From Litomosoides sigmodontis (taxonomy: Eukaryota; Nematoda; Chromadorea; Rhabditida; Onchocercidae), in the NCBI GenBank assembly GCA_963070105.1, contig OY718808.1, positions 10,038,898 to 10,102,897 of the forward strand: a stretch of 64,000 nucleotides of DNA, given 5' to 3'. Under the pieces are notes generated by a model, which searched no databases, was not told where the DNA came from, and saw nothing but the letters and a program-made list of their open reading frames with translations. Within the stretch, counting starts at the first letter, position 1, and each line of letters begins with the position of its first letter. Position numbers and translations under genes: made by a program. Shown here one piece after another: positions 40,365-53,840 of the stretch.

Positions 40365-43142
40365 TTATAATTTTATGATCACTAAATTTTATACACGTTT
40401 CGAAGTTTTGTTATCGGAAAACTCCTGTCAATTGATGAACTTATAGGTAGGTAGTTTAAGCTATCAATCATTATTGTTTCCAGGAAATTTACTGTTCACT
40501 TTCAACATTTCTTCTTTCCACAGATTATAACGTGTTGCATGTGTACTACACGACTGTATTATATAATATTGTAATGCAGTTATTTTTGCATTTTCTTATG
40601 AAGGACAGTACCTTCATCAGATCAAAAAATGAAGGATTCTTTGGAATACTTGTTTTTTGATTCTGCTTATTACATTCGACTTAATTTTCCCATTTTTTTT
40701 ATAAATATTTTTATAATTCTGATTCAGTTCCACTTTTTTGTTTACTTCTGTGTGCAACATTCTAAACACTCGACATAGACGGTGTATTTCACATATTTTG
40801 ATGTCAACATATAAATCCTATTCCGTGCCATGCATCATGTGGAGAAATGTTGATTTTTGGCAGAAATTTGGATTTTTTTATTTTATCGGAAATTTTAGTT
40901 AGTATTCTAATGGTTTTTTAAGCGGTATTGGCAATTAGTAATGTTATTTTAGTTAGTTGATTAGGGGGAAAACTTTATTTATAAGTTTCAGGTTACTCGT
41001 GGTTCGTAAATGGTTCCAGTGCTACTTGAGATAAATTAATTCAGAAAAAAGTGGGCAAGTGAAATACGCCACACATCAAATTGTTCGATCCTGTAGATTA
41101 TTTTAATTTCTCTGAAGATAAGAATTCGAATTATATGATATTTTGGAAAGTAGTGTGGAAAAAATTTCAGATTTGGGAGGGTAATTTATCCAGTAGTATT
41201 TGTCTTTCTTGCATTATTCGATTGCTCCATTTGTATACGTTTTAACTATTTTTCGTTTATTATGAACACTATATGCGCGTAGTAGAATAGTTTAATTTGG
41301 TGATGGTATTTTGCACGAGTATTTATGTTTACAAAGCTATAAATATGTGTATTATATGTTTTATCTTTCGTTATAATTTCGTACTCATTTATTGTTGTTA
41401 TTTATGTCATTTAAGAGCAAATGAAAAATTTTTCGAGATTTCAGGCATCGACTGGCTTAATAAGCATCGATTGAATGCCGCTTTTACCTGTATTTTTCAT
41501 TAAGTCTGTTGGGCATGTCAAGAAAAGACGTATTTTATTATGAGAATTTATATACACTTTGTGAATCCTTTTTCGTTACTTTTTTCAAATTAGTGAAATA
41601 TATTCTTGGGAAAAGTATAGCTTTGTGATTAGTGAAGTATATTTGTGATTTACTATTATATTTACAACAAAGTAACTTGTGGCTATTCTAAGAAGGGTTG
41701 ACCGTGTGCTATAATCCTTAAATAGTAAGTAATATTAGTAAAAGGAACAATTTTTAGCTTCTAATATCTCCATTAGATTTAATACATAATAAGTGGATAG
41801 TATGAAGAATTTTTGAGCTGTATGTGTCCGAAACTGCAAATAAGCGAGTGAGCCTTTGGGATAATTCTTAACATGCTTTTAACCTTTCTTAATTTAGGAT
41901 TAAAATGATGGTAACGGTGAGAAGAGAGCTTCCTTTCATGTTTTTCCCTCTTTTTAGCATGAGCGTTTCATTATGTCGTAGCACTGTGAATTTTACTAGT
42001 ATAGTCATCACCGCGCTGCTAAATACGTACTTAGAAGAGTTATTGGATAGAAAATGAAAACTTTCATGGAAATTTCAATTAAAGAAGCAGATTTGAAATG
42101 AAAACTTTCTTGAATCATTTTTTTGACGGTGCATCCATACATAACCTTTCTTTATATTCTGGCTTGCCTTTCTCTTTAGTGCATGAATAATGGTAATCTC
42201 TGTATGTTTCTGCTTTACTTAATTGTTAAACAAATGTATAGCAGAGGATGTCCGTGGATTAGACTTTGCAATAATCGTAGGGTAGTGGCATCTCAAAAAC
42301 TTTACAACGAGCATGCACATAATGTTCACATTGTTTTGTGCTTTAATCGTGTAGCTTTTTGCATGACAATAATTTGGAAACTGCCAGAGAGCTTCCATTA
42401 AAAGATTATTGTGTTCTAAGATCGCCTAATGTGTGGCGAAATTTTATGCAGCATCCAACCATGAGCCATGCATGACACGACAGCATCATTCCACTCTGTC
42501 CGTCACTAACAAGCGGTTGTTCATCTCGATGACAACTTTTTTATTCACTTAACATTTTTAATTCGATTTTACACCATGTGCAAATGTCATTTTCTTCGAT
42601 AGTGTGGTAGTTGGTTTTCCTGCGGAAAACTGAAGACTTAAGACACTGTTTTATACATTTGAACAATGGCAGTTGCTAATTGTTCCAGAGTTACGGGGCA
42701 GACACTATATGAGCATTGTATTGGAAGTCCAGTCTTTGTTTCCAGCGAACTTCATAAACCTCGGAAAATTTTTTCATAAACCTGATACATTAGTGATAGC
42801 GCGTAAGGTGATTTTATGAGGGTATGGAAGATCAGGGAAAGGGTGATAGGGGTGTCCGTGCGTTCCTTTTTTCAGCATTTCTGTATAAAATATGACAACG
42901 TAATAATGTAACTTTAAATTACAAATGATAATTCTGTAAAGATTTGTAGAAGTGTTTATTTGTTTTTTTTAGTTACTGCAAGAAACTTAGAGCACAATGA
43001 CCATCACCATGCATGACATGAATTTCCTCTTCTTATCATTGTTATTTATATTCTCAAAAATGATTAACTGTTGTAGTTTTATGTTGCAATAAATTGCAGC
43101 AAATTCAATGCTCGTTATTACTGTTCCAGGATATTTTACTAA
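40365..43142. other. Intergenic interval between syntaxin-5 and HRD1
   Basis: 2.8 kb of AT-rich sequence with only short open frames. It should hold the syntaxin-5 3'UTR and the HRD1 promoter. A 2.8-kb gap is long for a nematode operon, so I do not propose one. Confidence 0.5.
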
Positions 43143-46100
43143 ATGGCACGTGCTTCGACCTTCCTTTTGACAATAACAAGCGTTATTCTCACTTCGCTCA
43201 CCGTTGGAAATGCTTTTTTCCAGAAAAAACAATTTTATCCATCTGTTGTCTATATTACAAAAAGTAGTCCCTCCATGGCAGTAAGTTCTTTTTTTAAAGA
43301 AGGAAGCAACATTTTGATTTCCTAGTTTTTCGAAGAATTGATGAAAAGAAGTTTTGCTTGATTAAAGTTTTTATTGTATTACTGGAAGATATCTCGTATA
43401 TATGCAGGTAATGTATGTACAAGGATTAGTGGTTGCATATATGATTTTTCAAATCGTTAGGAAAATATTTTTCGGTGAATTACGTGCTGCTGAATATGAA
43501 GTAAGCATTGGATTTTTCAAATTACTATTATTAATTTATGTTTGGATTGGAATATAGCAAGCTGAAGAGCCACTTCCAAAAAGTAGAACAGACTGTTGTA
43601 ATTTTGACAAAAAAGCTTTTCGGGGAGAGGGAAAAAAAGAATGAATTGTTAAAATTCACCGAACAACCGGTGCACTACTTTTGTCTCTCAAGCTTCTACA
43701 TGATTTCTTTATATGGTTAGAAAGTATTTTTTGGTCGATCTATTCTTAAAGAATCTATTCGGTGTTTGTATTCACACAAATAAGCTGGATTCTCCATGTT
43801 TCTTCATTAGCTTTGTTGGTTTCCTAATGTCGAGCTGAAAATATCTCATGAATGCTAAGGCTAATCTAAACATGTGTGCGCTAATCATACACTTATAATG
43901 CCGAACTAACGCTTTTTTATTTGCAGCATTTGTCGGAGCGAACATGGCATGCGATCATGGAAACTTGTCTGGCATTTACTGTGTTCCGTGATGATTTCTC
44001 ACCCCATTTTGTAATGCAATTTGTTTTTCTGCTTTTTATCAAGTTATTTCATTGGCTTAGCGAGGATCGAGTAGATTTTATGGAGCGAAGTCCTATTATA
44101 ACCTTACTATTCCACTGTAGGATGATGTGTAAGCTTTTAACGCTTTTTAGCAATCCGTACTTAATTGAGGTCTTCCTGCTTTAATGTGTAATTCTGATTG
44201 GGCTTATAATTTTTATAACTCTTTGAATTGAGGTTCTTTAAATATGTTATCGAGCAATTATTTTGCTGCTGGAAGAAATAGAATCAAGTTTGCAATGAAA
44301 AAACTTAAGTGATTTTTGTATTCGTAAACGATTTTCGACAAATTGCAGCATTGCTTGCCTTTTTGAGCGCTCTGGATAGTTATTTTATATCACATGCATA
44401 TTTCACAACACTTGTTCGCGGTGCGTCCGTGCAAATTGTATTCGGATTCGAGGTTGGTTATTTTGAACAATGTTGTTAAGTCATAGTACAAATGGAATGA
44501 CATGTATGCTTGTAAATTTGAAAATTTTATGTAAGTAGGTATTTTCTGAACATAACGACCTTTTTGTATATCATGGATATTTCTGATGTTATCCACCCAT
44601 TATAATCTTTATCCTCTGGTGAGACTCATACTGTAAATGTTATCAAATATTATGAAATACTCGAATATTATTCTCATGCATTATCATTTTTTCTTGCAGT
44701 ACGCAGTCCTAATGACAGTTGTGCTGCATGTTACAATTAAATACATTTTGCATATGCATGATTTACGAAATGTACATCCATGGGAAAATAAAGCAGTTTA
44801 TTTGCTTTATTCGGAACTCCTTATCAGTGTGTTTGTTTTCTATTTTTTTTCTCTAAATGCCTTAGTCGATTTATAAATTATAAAAAGTCATTTAATTTCC
44901 TGGATGATTTGACGAATGAAACTTTCGAAGCTGAAGTTGTATCTATTCTTGCTTTGCATTCTTGCAAAATAATTAGTTTTGGTAGAAAATCGAGTCTAAA
45001 GGATTAAGGAATCTTAATTTATTTTATGGAGTAGTACAAAAAACTGTATTATTCTCATATCTAATTCCTCATTATTGTTGTATTTGAAATTTTAGAAAGC
45101 AAATGAACAGTATTTTTTAGATTGCCTCCGCTGCATTTTGTATATTATTTTTGTGGCCGTAATGATACGCTTGCATACTTTTCCATTATTTTCGATCCGT
45201 CCACTTTATCTTACTATTCGAGCATTCCACAAAGCAATCAATGATGTCATACTTTCCAGACGTGCGATACATGCTATGAATAATTTGTTTCCACTGGCTA
45301 CGGGACAGGATTTATTGCAGGGTATGCATTTTATTATAGTCCTTTTTCTATCTGTGAATTATTTATTGTTTGAAGTAATGATTTTAGTATGCTCACCAAG
45401 TGCTGCTAAAAGTGATTTCCGCTCTCATCTGAAGTGGTATTTTGAGGTCTATTTATATAAAGTTATGAATCACTGAAAATTTGTATGGGCGTTTAGAGCT
45501 TTGTTTCTTTATTCACTTAGTTTTTCAAACTGTATAGTGCAAATATTTTTCTCTCTAATGTTTTCAGGCGACAATACATGTATAATCTGCCGTGAAGAGA
45601 TGACAGCGGTTAGTGGAGCAAAGAAACTACCATGTAATCATATATTCCACGCGAATTGTCTCCGTTCATGGTTTCAACGACAGCAAAGCTGCCCCACTTG
45701 CCGTACTGATATTTTAGGTTTGCATTTGTTTTGTAACTCGTTTTATAATAAATTTGTGGTAATTTTCCATTTATCTATATTGCATTGAAGGCAAAGTTTA
45801 GTCTAATATTACCATTGAAGTCTAAGGAGTTTTTTTGTTGCTCGAGCAAATCGTTTGATGAACTACAGCTCAAAGAAGAACAACACCAATATCACCAGCG
45901 GGTGGAGAAGTAGGGGCACCTGCAGCTGGGCTCGCTCAAGGACGTCAAAATGTTGGGGGAGTTCAGCCTGCAAATAATGGCGGTGAAATTCCAAATCTGT
46001 TTCCATTCATGGCCCAGTTCGCTTTTCCGCAACCGCCACAACAAGAACAACAACCTCAAGCTGCAACCAGCTCAGGTGGTTTACGAAATGATGGTAGTAC

Positions 46101-47759
46101 TGCTACACCTCAGATGCCATCCTCTACTACCAGTTTCAGTGTTCCGCAATTCCCAGCTACACTCCCAGGATTTCCTTTTGTGGTTGGTGTTTTGATAAGT
46201 ACATTTCTGAAACTTATTAATATTTGTTTCACCTAGATAAAGATACAAGGTTAAATAATTTGCTCAAATATACTTAATTCTTTTTTTACGTATGCTAGTT
46301 GATCCTGCAAATATTTTTCAAAACCCGATTAAAGCTAGATTAGTTAATTACTATAATTACTAACCAGTAAGTATTTAAGTTGTGATGGTAGTGGATGGCT
46401 TTTTCCAATGAAGTAAATTGCTGGCTACTTAGTAAGATGAATGACTTTGTGACTTATCCAAATTTTTTTTGGGATGCAGAACTGTTTTATTTTATCTATA
46501 GTTGCATTCTCCTACTTTTGCATTATTTCTATGACTTTCATTCTTTTCTTATAGTGACTGTCGGACTTATGCATATCTGTTTCGTAGTGACTTTTCTGAA
46601 GATTTACAATTTTTTAGCTATCCATTTCTTCTAAAGAACATTGCTTTTAGTACCTGAGAAAATTCACGTAGATGCAATTCCATAAATAAATGATGCATTA
46701 CATTAAATTGCTTAACAGTAAACAATGTCCACTAAGCCTAAAGAGTGAAAAAATATGAATAATGAATAAATATGCAAAAAAAATTTTCTTTTGCAGTGTA
46801 TCCTTAGAAATTTCTTACAGAATTTAATGAAAAATTGATTTATGTTTCTTTAAGTAGACTTGAAGTAAAATTTCTAACTTCATTCACCATAGGGGGTGCG
46901 GAGATGGTCATTCAAATAGAAAAACTTCGGTTGTTTGTTGTAGTCGATTCATTTATCACTTTCATAAGTAACTCTATCACAGATATATGTACTCTTCTAG
47001 GCATTACCACCATTCGCGGTACCTCCAATGTTTCCACCAGTTCCCAGTTTTGTTGGTTTGACAGACGAAGAAGTTGCTGCTATGGAAGGAACCGAACGAG
47101 CGGCTGTTGAAGCACGTATTAACTGCATTCGTAATATTGGCTTATTATTGGATGCGGCAACAATGCAGCTGCAACAGTACATGATCATTGTGCAGTCGTT
47201 CAGGTAACTGTTGAAGGGTAGGACTTGAAGTAGTCAACTGGAAGAATATGATGCATAGAAGTTTTCAAGTTTTATAAATGTTATAGAGGTCTCATGTTAG
47301 ATATGAATATGCATTTCGGTGATTTGTTTGATATATCTACATGCAAGTTTTTGCATTTGCAGAAAACTGCCGCAATTTTTGCAGCATTTCATTAAATCTC
47401 TTTTAATTCCTATTTAATCTGAAAACATCCGTTTTTATAGTGCTCCAACTTATGCAGCTGGAGCAGCAAATGCAAATGCTGCTACACAACCTAGTAATGC
47501 AACATTACCTGAGACTTCGGCAACTTCTGCTGTTAATGAACATTCAGTTCATGGGTCACCGTGCCATGAACGTATTATTAGCGACATAGCAGTAGCTAAT
47601 TCGAATGAAGCTAAACTGGATAACACTCAGCCAATAGCAAGTGTCAGTGGTACAGCTTCTGCACCAACTACCGAACTGGATGAAATCCGACAACGAAGGC
47701 TTCAGAAATTTAGTCCTGCGACATCATCATTATCAGTATCAGATAATGGCAATGATTGA
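43143..47759 (+). CDS. sel-11: HRD1/synoviolin E3 ubiquitin ligase of ER-associated degradation
   Basis: HRD1 is the ER-membrane RING ligase and retrotranslocation channel that ubiquitinates misfolded proteins. Ten exons join in phase to 616 codons, against 617 in human SYVN1: 43143-43280, 43408-43500, 43927-44128, 44349-44452, 44700-44826, 45121-45321, 45568-45717, 45869-46182, 47001-47203, 47441-47759. The first 250 or so residues are polytopic, with the family blocks FYPSVVYITKSSPSMA, ETCLAFTVFRDDFSP and HWLSEDRVDFMERSP. The RING-H2 finger uses C293, C296, C311, H313, H316, C319, C330 and C333, all present. A Pro/Gln-rich linker follows, then a GLTDEE-containing helix and the conserved end ELDEIRQRRLQKF. 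The exon 8 donor (GTTGGT) is weak but is the only one seen that keeps the frame. The symbol follows C. elegans nomenclature. Confidence 0.95.
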
Positions 47760-49396
47760 TTAGAATGAGGTGAAAAAATTCTGCGATTCATCTTTTTTCT
47801 TTGAATATTATTTGTTTCTGTATATTTTATGCAATAATATTTTCGTTTCATGTTAGCATCTTACAGACTCCACTGAAATGGGCTTATTACGAATAAAGTA
47901 TGACACTTTTCGCATTATATAGATTGTTATGAGCATTATGGCTCTCACTCATATTGCCAATTTCTGAAGATGCGATAGTCCAAACCTAGTGTTTTTTATA
48001 TGTTCTTTTTCTTCATGATCGGATTCTACTGATAAATAACTGAAATATTTGCTTCCTACTTTCGAAGCCTTCTTTTATCTAAAAAACACTGCTAATCAAT
48101 TTATCAATAACTTCATGTCAAAACCATTTTAGCGCAAGATAATCGGACTCACTAGAATCTTATCGTCTATGAAGTACCAGGTGATTATCATGATTGTTTT
48201 TCTGCAAAGTATTACGTTCGCATTCGTCAGTGTCATTATCATATGCCACGCTTCATCAAAGCATTAGTGTCAATTAATGTTCCAATTATGCCGATGATTT
48301 CCAACAGTAGAGGTTTTCGCAATCTGTGGTACTGGTTGTCAAAAAAGGATGAAATTATTCAAATTAAATATGCAGAATAATCTGACTTTAGTTTGATGAA
48401 TTTTGGGATTTGGCGATAGGTGTAAGATCTTCATTGATCATTAATGCTGCAGATCTTTGATTATATCCTGTTATAGTATGGCTGCAATTGATTCCCTTGC
48501 AAAAGATTAAACTTGGTGAAATTTTTGATTGCTGCTGAAGAAGAGATGACAAGAATTTCAAATTTCAAAATGTGATAAAATTTTTTAATGAATTTCAACT
48601 TATGATCAACGAGGAAAGAGTGAATTGACAAGCTGTGATAGTTAGTGATAGGATATAACCATTCGAAAACCTATGGTATGGTGTGGTGGTGGGTTATATC
48701 ATTCGTTTGGTTCTTAATTTCAGCTGACTTCTAATTGTCTATAATGTTGAAATATTTGAAATAATGATCATTCTTTCACTATCATTTGGAAAATTGCACA
48801 CAACACGATAAAGCAAACTTATTCAATTGCATTTACATTCTTTAAACATTGCAGAGTTATATAATTTTTGGAAATGCCCATCGCATGTCTCCTGATCATT
48901 CGTTTGATAAATCCTCTCAAAGCCGAAGTCGATCACTGATTCATTAAAACATTACATCAGCAATTATAGAAATGTTGTAACTGTCAATGACATATCTTAG
49001 TAACTAATAACAGATTGTGATGAATATGCATGACCGATATGTTAGGATGATGAATAAGCAACACAGAGATTCTACAATGAAGACATGATTGGATGTTTTC
49101 AATAATCGATGATACATGATCGATATACCGAAGATGTGAACGTCATCAGTATATTAGATGGTACATGATGTGGCGTGTTACACAAAAACATACCCGAATT
49201 TTTATGAAAATTGTACTATGAAAATCCAAACATCAATGCAATTTGGATGATTAAGATTAAGAAGTGAAGAACAAGCTCTCAAATGACAAATGCTCTCAAA
49301 GGCGATAATCGTGATGAAGTTTGAGAGAGGGAATTGTGTTGGGAATTTGAATATTACACACATGACAATTTGAAAGAAGAATAGAGATGAGAAAAG
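47760..49396. other. 3' intergenic interval between convergent genes
   Basis: AT-rich sequence between the HRD1 stop (+) and the membrane-protein stop (-). No open frame of interest is seen. Confidence 0.5.
47892..47897 (+). promoter_or_regulatory. Candidate polyadenylation signal of HRD1
   Basis: AATAAA lies 133 bases past the HRD1 stop codon. Confidence 0.5.
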
Positions 49397-51163
49397 CTAC
49401 TGAACGTTTTCAACGTCTGCCTGATTATTGTTCAAATCTTCCCGATTTTGTTGAATTCCGGCGTTTGGCGGTTGATTAATAAATTGGCGTGGATGTTGAC
49501 GTCTGTAACGAAGATATCGAGCCCCTTCCTCATTTATGTTTTGTTGTTCATGCATAACCTGTAAGCAATTTTCTCACACTTATCCTTCTTCCTAATGGAA
49601 AATCATGAAGTTGGAATCTCCGGGTACGTGTACAATTGGAGTCACTAAATCGAAGTGGTTATTGCATGAGAAGGGAATGCATGTTAAGTGGCGCAACTTA
49701 ATAGCAAATTATCTTCTTTGCCGTACGTAACACTTGCGATGCGATAACGAGCAAGCAACTCATACCTGCTCTTCGATAACTGCGCAGTGCTGATAGTAGA
49801 TTAGCTGTAGGACGAGAACTGCGAGCAGCACCGAATAAATATTAGAAATTAACATTACGCTAGCCCAAACGCATCTCTTCCACACTTCCATATCGAGCAA
49901 GTTATCCGAAACTTGTTGTACATCAATTACCAGATCAATCAGCCAATACAAAATGTAGGAGAACTGAAATTTGATTTAGACTAATCCCGTTCCTCCCTTC
50001 CGCTTTCCTCTACTACTTCCCAACCTGATTTTAATCCTCCTTCCTACGCTTCTTTTGCTAACTTCTCTTTATCGACTCCAAGATGTTTATCATCCTCGCT
50101 CAGCACTGCTTATCATTACCCCTATCATCGCTGTAATTTACTGCTTTACTGAAGAAGTAACGTAACAAAATTCCACTTACTAATCCATTCCTGCTTGCAA
50201 TTTGCTATCCCCCAATAAACGAATGACACCTTTCCCTTTTCGGGAATTTCCACTTTACGCTTACTGCATTTCACTCAAACTTACAATGGTAAACAGTACT
50301 GGTAGAACAAGCGTAAAGCTTGGAAAAAGTGCCCGCATGGCGTAACTTGGAAAGAGCCATTCGAAGTCAGCATGAATTAGTGCAAGAAGTGCCGATAATG
50401 GTGCTAATCCGTACAGAAATAACTCGGATATAACCCAAACCAGCTAAAATCATTAAAAATTTAAATTTAATCCATCGCTTCAACAATTAAATGGAAAACG
50501 TTCCCGTGTTCCACTCGTTCGCTCAGTAGCCATTTACAAAGCAAAACTATGTTGCTGATTAAGCTTGCTTGATTCTAATAATTCAGGCTAAAACTGACTT
50601 CGAATTAAGGTCAATTACAAGTTGTTTTTTATTCTTTTTATGAAACAATAATTTGCTTTATAAACGAGAAATTTGAAATTTCTCCCACTACTTCACGTGT
50701 ACGTGCCTACACCTTACATCTAGTGGAATCACCAGGCAAATTTCGTCTAATTAAATAACAACAAATGAAACATTACTCCAGTGGTTCTTTTCTGATACAG
50801 TCCGCATGAAGTGCATCGATCCAGGAGCATCAATTGAGTTACGTCATCGTACAGTCGCTTAATTCCTACCGCCGAATATAAAATAAATATAGCATAACCT
50901 CCCATCTACAATGTGAGAAAAGAGAGGATAGTGCGAGGGATGAAAATCGACATTTTGCATAATTTTCTTCCTTCCCTTATTTGGAGCCGCTAAATTTCTC
51001 CACAAAAGGAAGTGCTTATCGGGCAAACATACTTATTTAAATATTGTCGATCAAGGAAGGTGCAGTGTGAGGGAGAAAAATGAACCTTAATGTAAGCCTT
51101 GTAGCAGAAGTAGCGTGGCTCATCAACAGCACTTTCATCTGCCGACGCTTCTCGGTTCATCAT
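49397..51163 (-). CDS. Uncharacterised four-pass membrane protein
   Basis: Five minus-strand exons join in phase to 241 codons: 51163-51086, 50905-50777, 50443-50285, 49963-49766, 49558-49397. The start is the first of two adjacent ATGs, and a TGA lies in frame upstream. I do not recognise the family. A short acidic N-terminus (MMNREASADESAVDEPR) leads into a first hydrophobic segment near residues 28-43 (AIFILYSAVGI). A Cys-containing loop (LDRCTSCGLYQKR) follows, then three more segments: about 70-93, about 110-135 (containing LVLPVLFTIFSYILYWL) and about 158-182 (containing ISNIYSVLLAVLVLQL). The C-terminal 54 residues are hydrophilic, Gln/Asn/Arg-rich and without a PPxY or dileucine motif. 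Size and topology recall LAPTM or other tetraspan families, but I see no diagnostic motif. All splice sites are acceptable and the phases close exactly, so it is a real gene. Confidence 0.85.
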
Positions 51164-52822
51164 ATCTGCAGTTGGATCACATTTCCTGCCTTGTTTGGTT
51201 TCTGATACTCACTCAGAACGAGGCGCCTTGCACATCATATCTATTCAGTTCTTTTTTCTACCGCACACATTTGCTAATTCGTTGAAATTTCTCGTTAATG
51301 CCATTACTAACACATTTATTATGTATGCACAAATTTCTGTGATATCATTTTCGAATAATTTTGGACTTCTTTTTGCTAAGTTAATCATATTAACTTATTA
51401 ATATTTGGAATTTCGTTAATCAGCTAAAATTCATCCATGATTAGTGGAAAGTCGTTAGGTAAGAGTGAAACCAGCTTTAAAATACGAAGTCGCACCATTA
51501 AATCAACCGAACAAATCCTTCTGGATACTAATAGTATGAAATGATTTCAATACAATATTTTTCACATCGGGATTGTTTCTATTTTTCATACCGATCAATA
51601 TTTAAATATTCAAATCAAAAATTCCCTCATAAATAAATACATATTTATTATGATACTCGCAATGACAAAGTTAAGATGACATTAATTTCCGATCAATTTT
51701 ATCCTAATTTCATTTAAAATTGTTTCACTTATTTCAGTTCGGTTAATTTAGTGCTAGTCGATTCGATGTGACCTACTTCACTCAGTCAACGTGCTCCGAT
51801 TTGACTTAGCATTAACTGATCTGTATCAACTTGACTTAATTCCTCGATTTTCCTTCAGCTCATTTCCGCCAGTTTCGATCAAATTAATTTCAAGCAAAAT
51901 CTGAATATTTAAGCTTGTCATCGGAATTCTTGCGACACCAGTGAGTTTGAACTGTTTAATGTTTAGTAGATATTTTGCGGCCTATTCATGTTTCCCTGTT
52001 CTTGTTTCTGGATGACAAATTGAAACTTTAATCTAAAACACTAATGAACTAATCAATCATCACTGCTCTATTTTACATTGTCACCCCTAACTTTAATTCG
52101 AGGCAATCCGCTGTCTAGAAAACAATATTAACCGACTACTTGCCCAAACCGCTTTCCAGGACAAGACAGACATCTAGCCAGCGAGGAAACTGAAATCGAA
52201 CCACATTGAACGAAATTCGAATCCAGTTGTTACGTCACTAAGCACACATGTTCAAGCAAGCGAGTAGAGCCGGCTTCTGCTTTGCGGACAAGAACAAGTT
52301 GAGGCATCAGCAGCTTCTGAATAAGCCTGAGCAAAACTGGAGGACTCCGCAGCCCCTCTTTCTCCGTCCCTGGAACCAACCGAACTGCCACGCAACCGGC
52401 CGGTACACAACCCAGACAACGCCACGCCACTTCCCGCTGATCCATCTGCGACAATTGCCGTAGTGAAACAGCATTGAGAACCCTCAATCTCTGCCCCACT
52501 GTTAAGCACACCGCATCAGTATTTTCTCACCCTTTCACTTCCTCTTTTCTGTAGAGCTCCGCCCACATTCGCAGCTTTTTCAGTCGCTAACGTGTCCGTC
52601 CTCTCCTCCGTGATCCGTGATGCGCGATTCATTGGCGCTGATTTTCATGTTGGACGATTAGTTTGATGGCCAGGGAATTGGTTTCCTCTTGGAATACTTG
52701 ATATTTCTCACTTCTCATCTGTCCTTTACATTTCCGTGAAAATAGGAAAGGTGTAAGTTTCAGACGTGCCGCCTTCTGTATTAATGGATGTAGCATGCAG
52801 CGCAGCGAGGCTGTGAAATTTT
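51164..52822. other. Divergent intergenic interval
   Basis: 1.66 kb between the membrane-protein start (-) and the SPE-39 start (+). The right part (about 52130-52650) is less AT-rich and shows open frames on both strands with no family resemblance. It is more likely promoter and 5'UTR than coding. Confidence 0.5.
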
Positions 52823-53800
52823 ATGGCAGTTCATCGGAAATTCACTTTTGAAAATCCGGAAGACAGCTACTGGAATTCAAGTGATTTCATCGAAATTCCA
52901 TTTGACAATTCATCTACTACTAATGCGGTAGTTAATCAGTTCATTAATAAGATTCCGAGTAAATGGTGAAAAGCCATTCGAATAACTTGATTCATTTTAT
53001 GCTGTTTATCATTTTTTCCACTGTGTGTACAATTTCAACATGTTTCCAGCACCACAAGAGTCTATTTATCATGCTTTTAGTGGATGTGAAAGGGACTAAT
53101 ACATACAGAGAGAGAGAGAGAGAGAGACAGAGGGAATTCATTGGTTTCCGGCTATATTTTTCAGCCTAATATTAAAATTAAATCTGTTGTAGGCTGCTGC
53201 TCGAGCAGCTCTGGATGATTTGTTTGAGTGCAAGTTTCGTTTCGATAGCGACGACGGGTGGTCGAATACTGGAAGTGAATCACCTTCGGCTGGAGAAAAT
53301 TCCAGCAAGCAGGAGATAAGGTCTGAATTCTATTTTATTAAAGTGTATTTTGAAGTTTACTACCGTTAGATCACAGTTATCTTGCAGTTATTTTTATCTT
53401 ACAAATCATAAAATTTCATCGGTTTTCCCCGATTTGTTAAATTTGTATTGCATTGGTTACAAAATTTTTGCTTTTCATCACGGGGTCGTTAACTGCTATA
53501 TTCTGGTGAACGTTATTTGTACATGCATTCTCTTTTCGAACCTTATTTGAGATTAAAAATTGTAAATTTACAATTCCAGGAATGGAACTGTGGATGTATT
53601 GAAAACAGTCGCTGATTCTTCGTTACCGAGCCGTACTTTTATTCAGTATAATCAGGTAGATATTTAAAATCCCTGCTTTCGATATTAGTTGTTTCTTTGG
53701 TCCATCAACAGTTAACTATTATGTAACTGTAAGGATGCCACTTTTAATTTTAATTCATATTTCCGGTCTTACACTTTTTTTGGGCATCCTTCCTTATTCC

Positions 53801-53840
<40 letters not shown>

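Noticed and set aside
36933..47759. Possible operon of syntaxin-5 and HRD1
   Set aside because: The same-strand neighbours are separated by 2.8 kb, too far for a typical nematode operon, and no spliced-leader evidence can be read from DNA alone.
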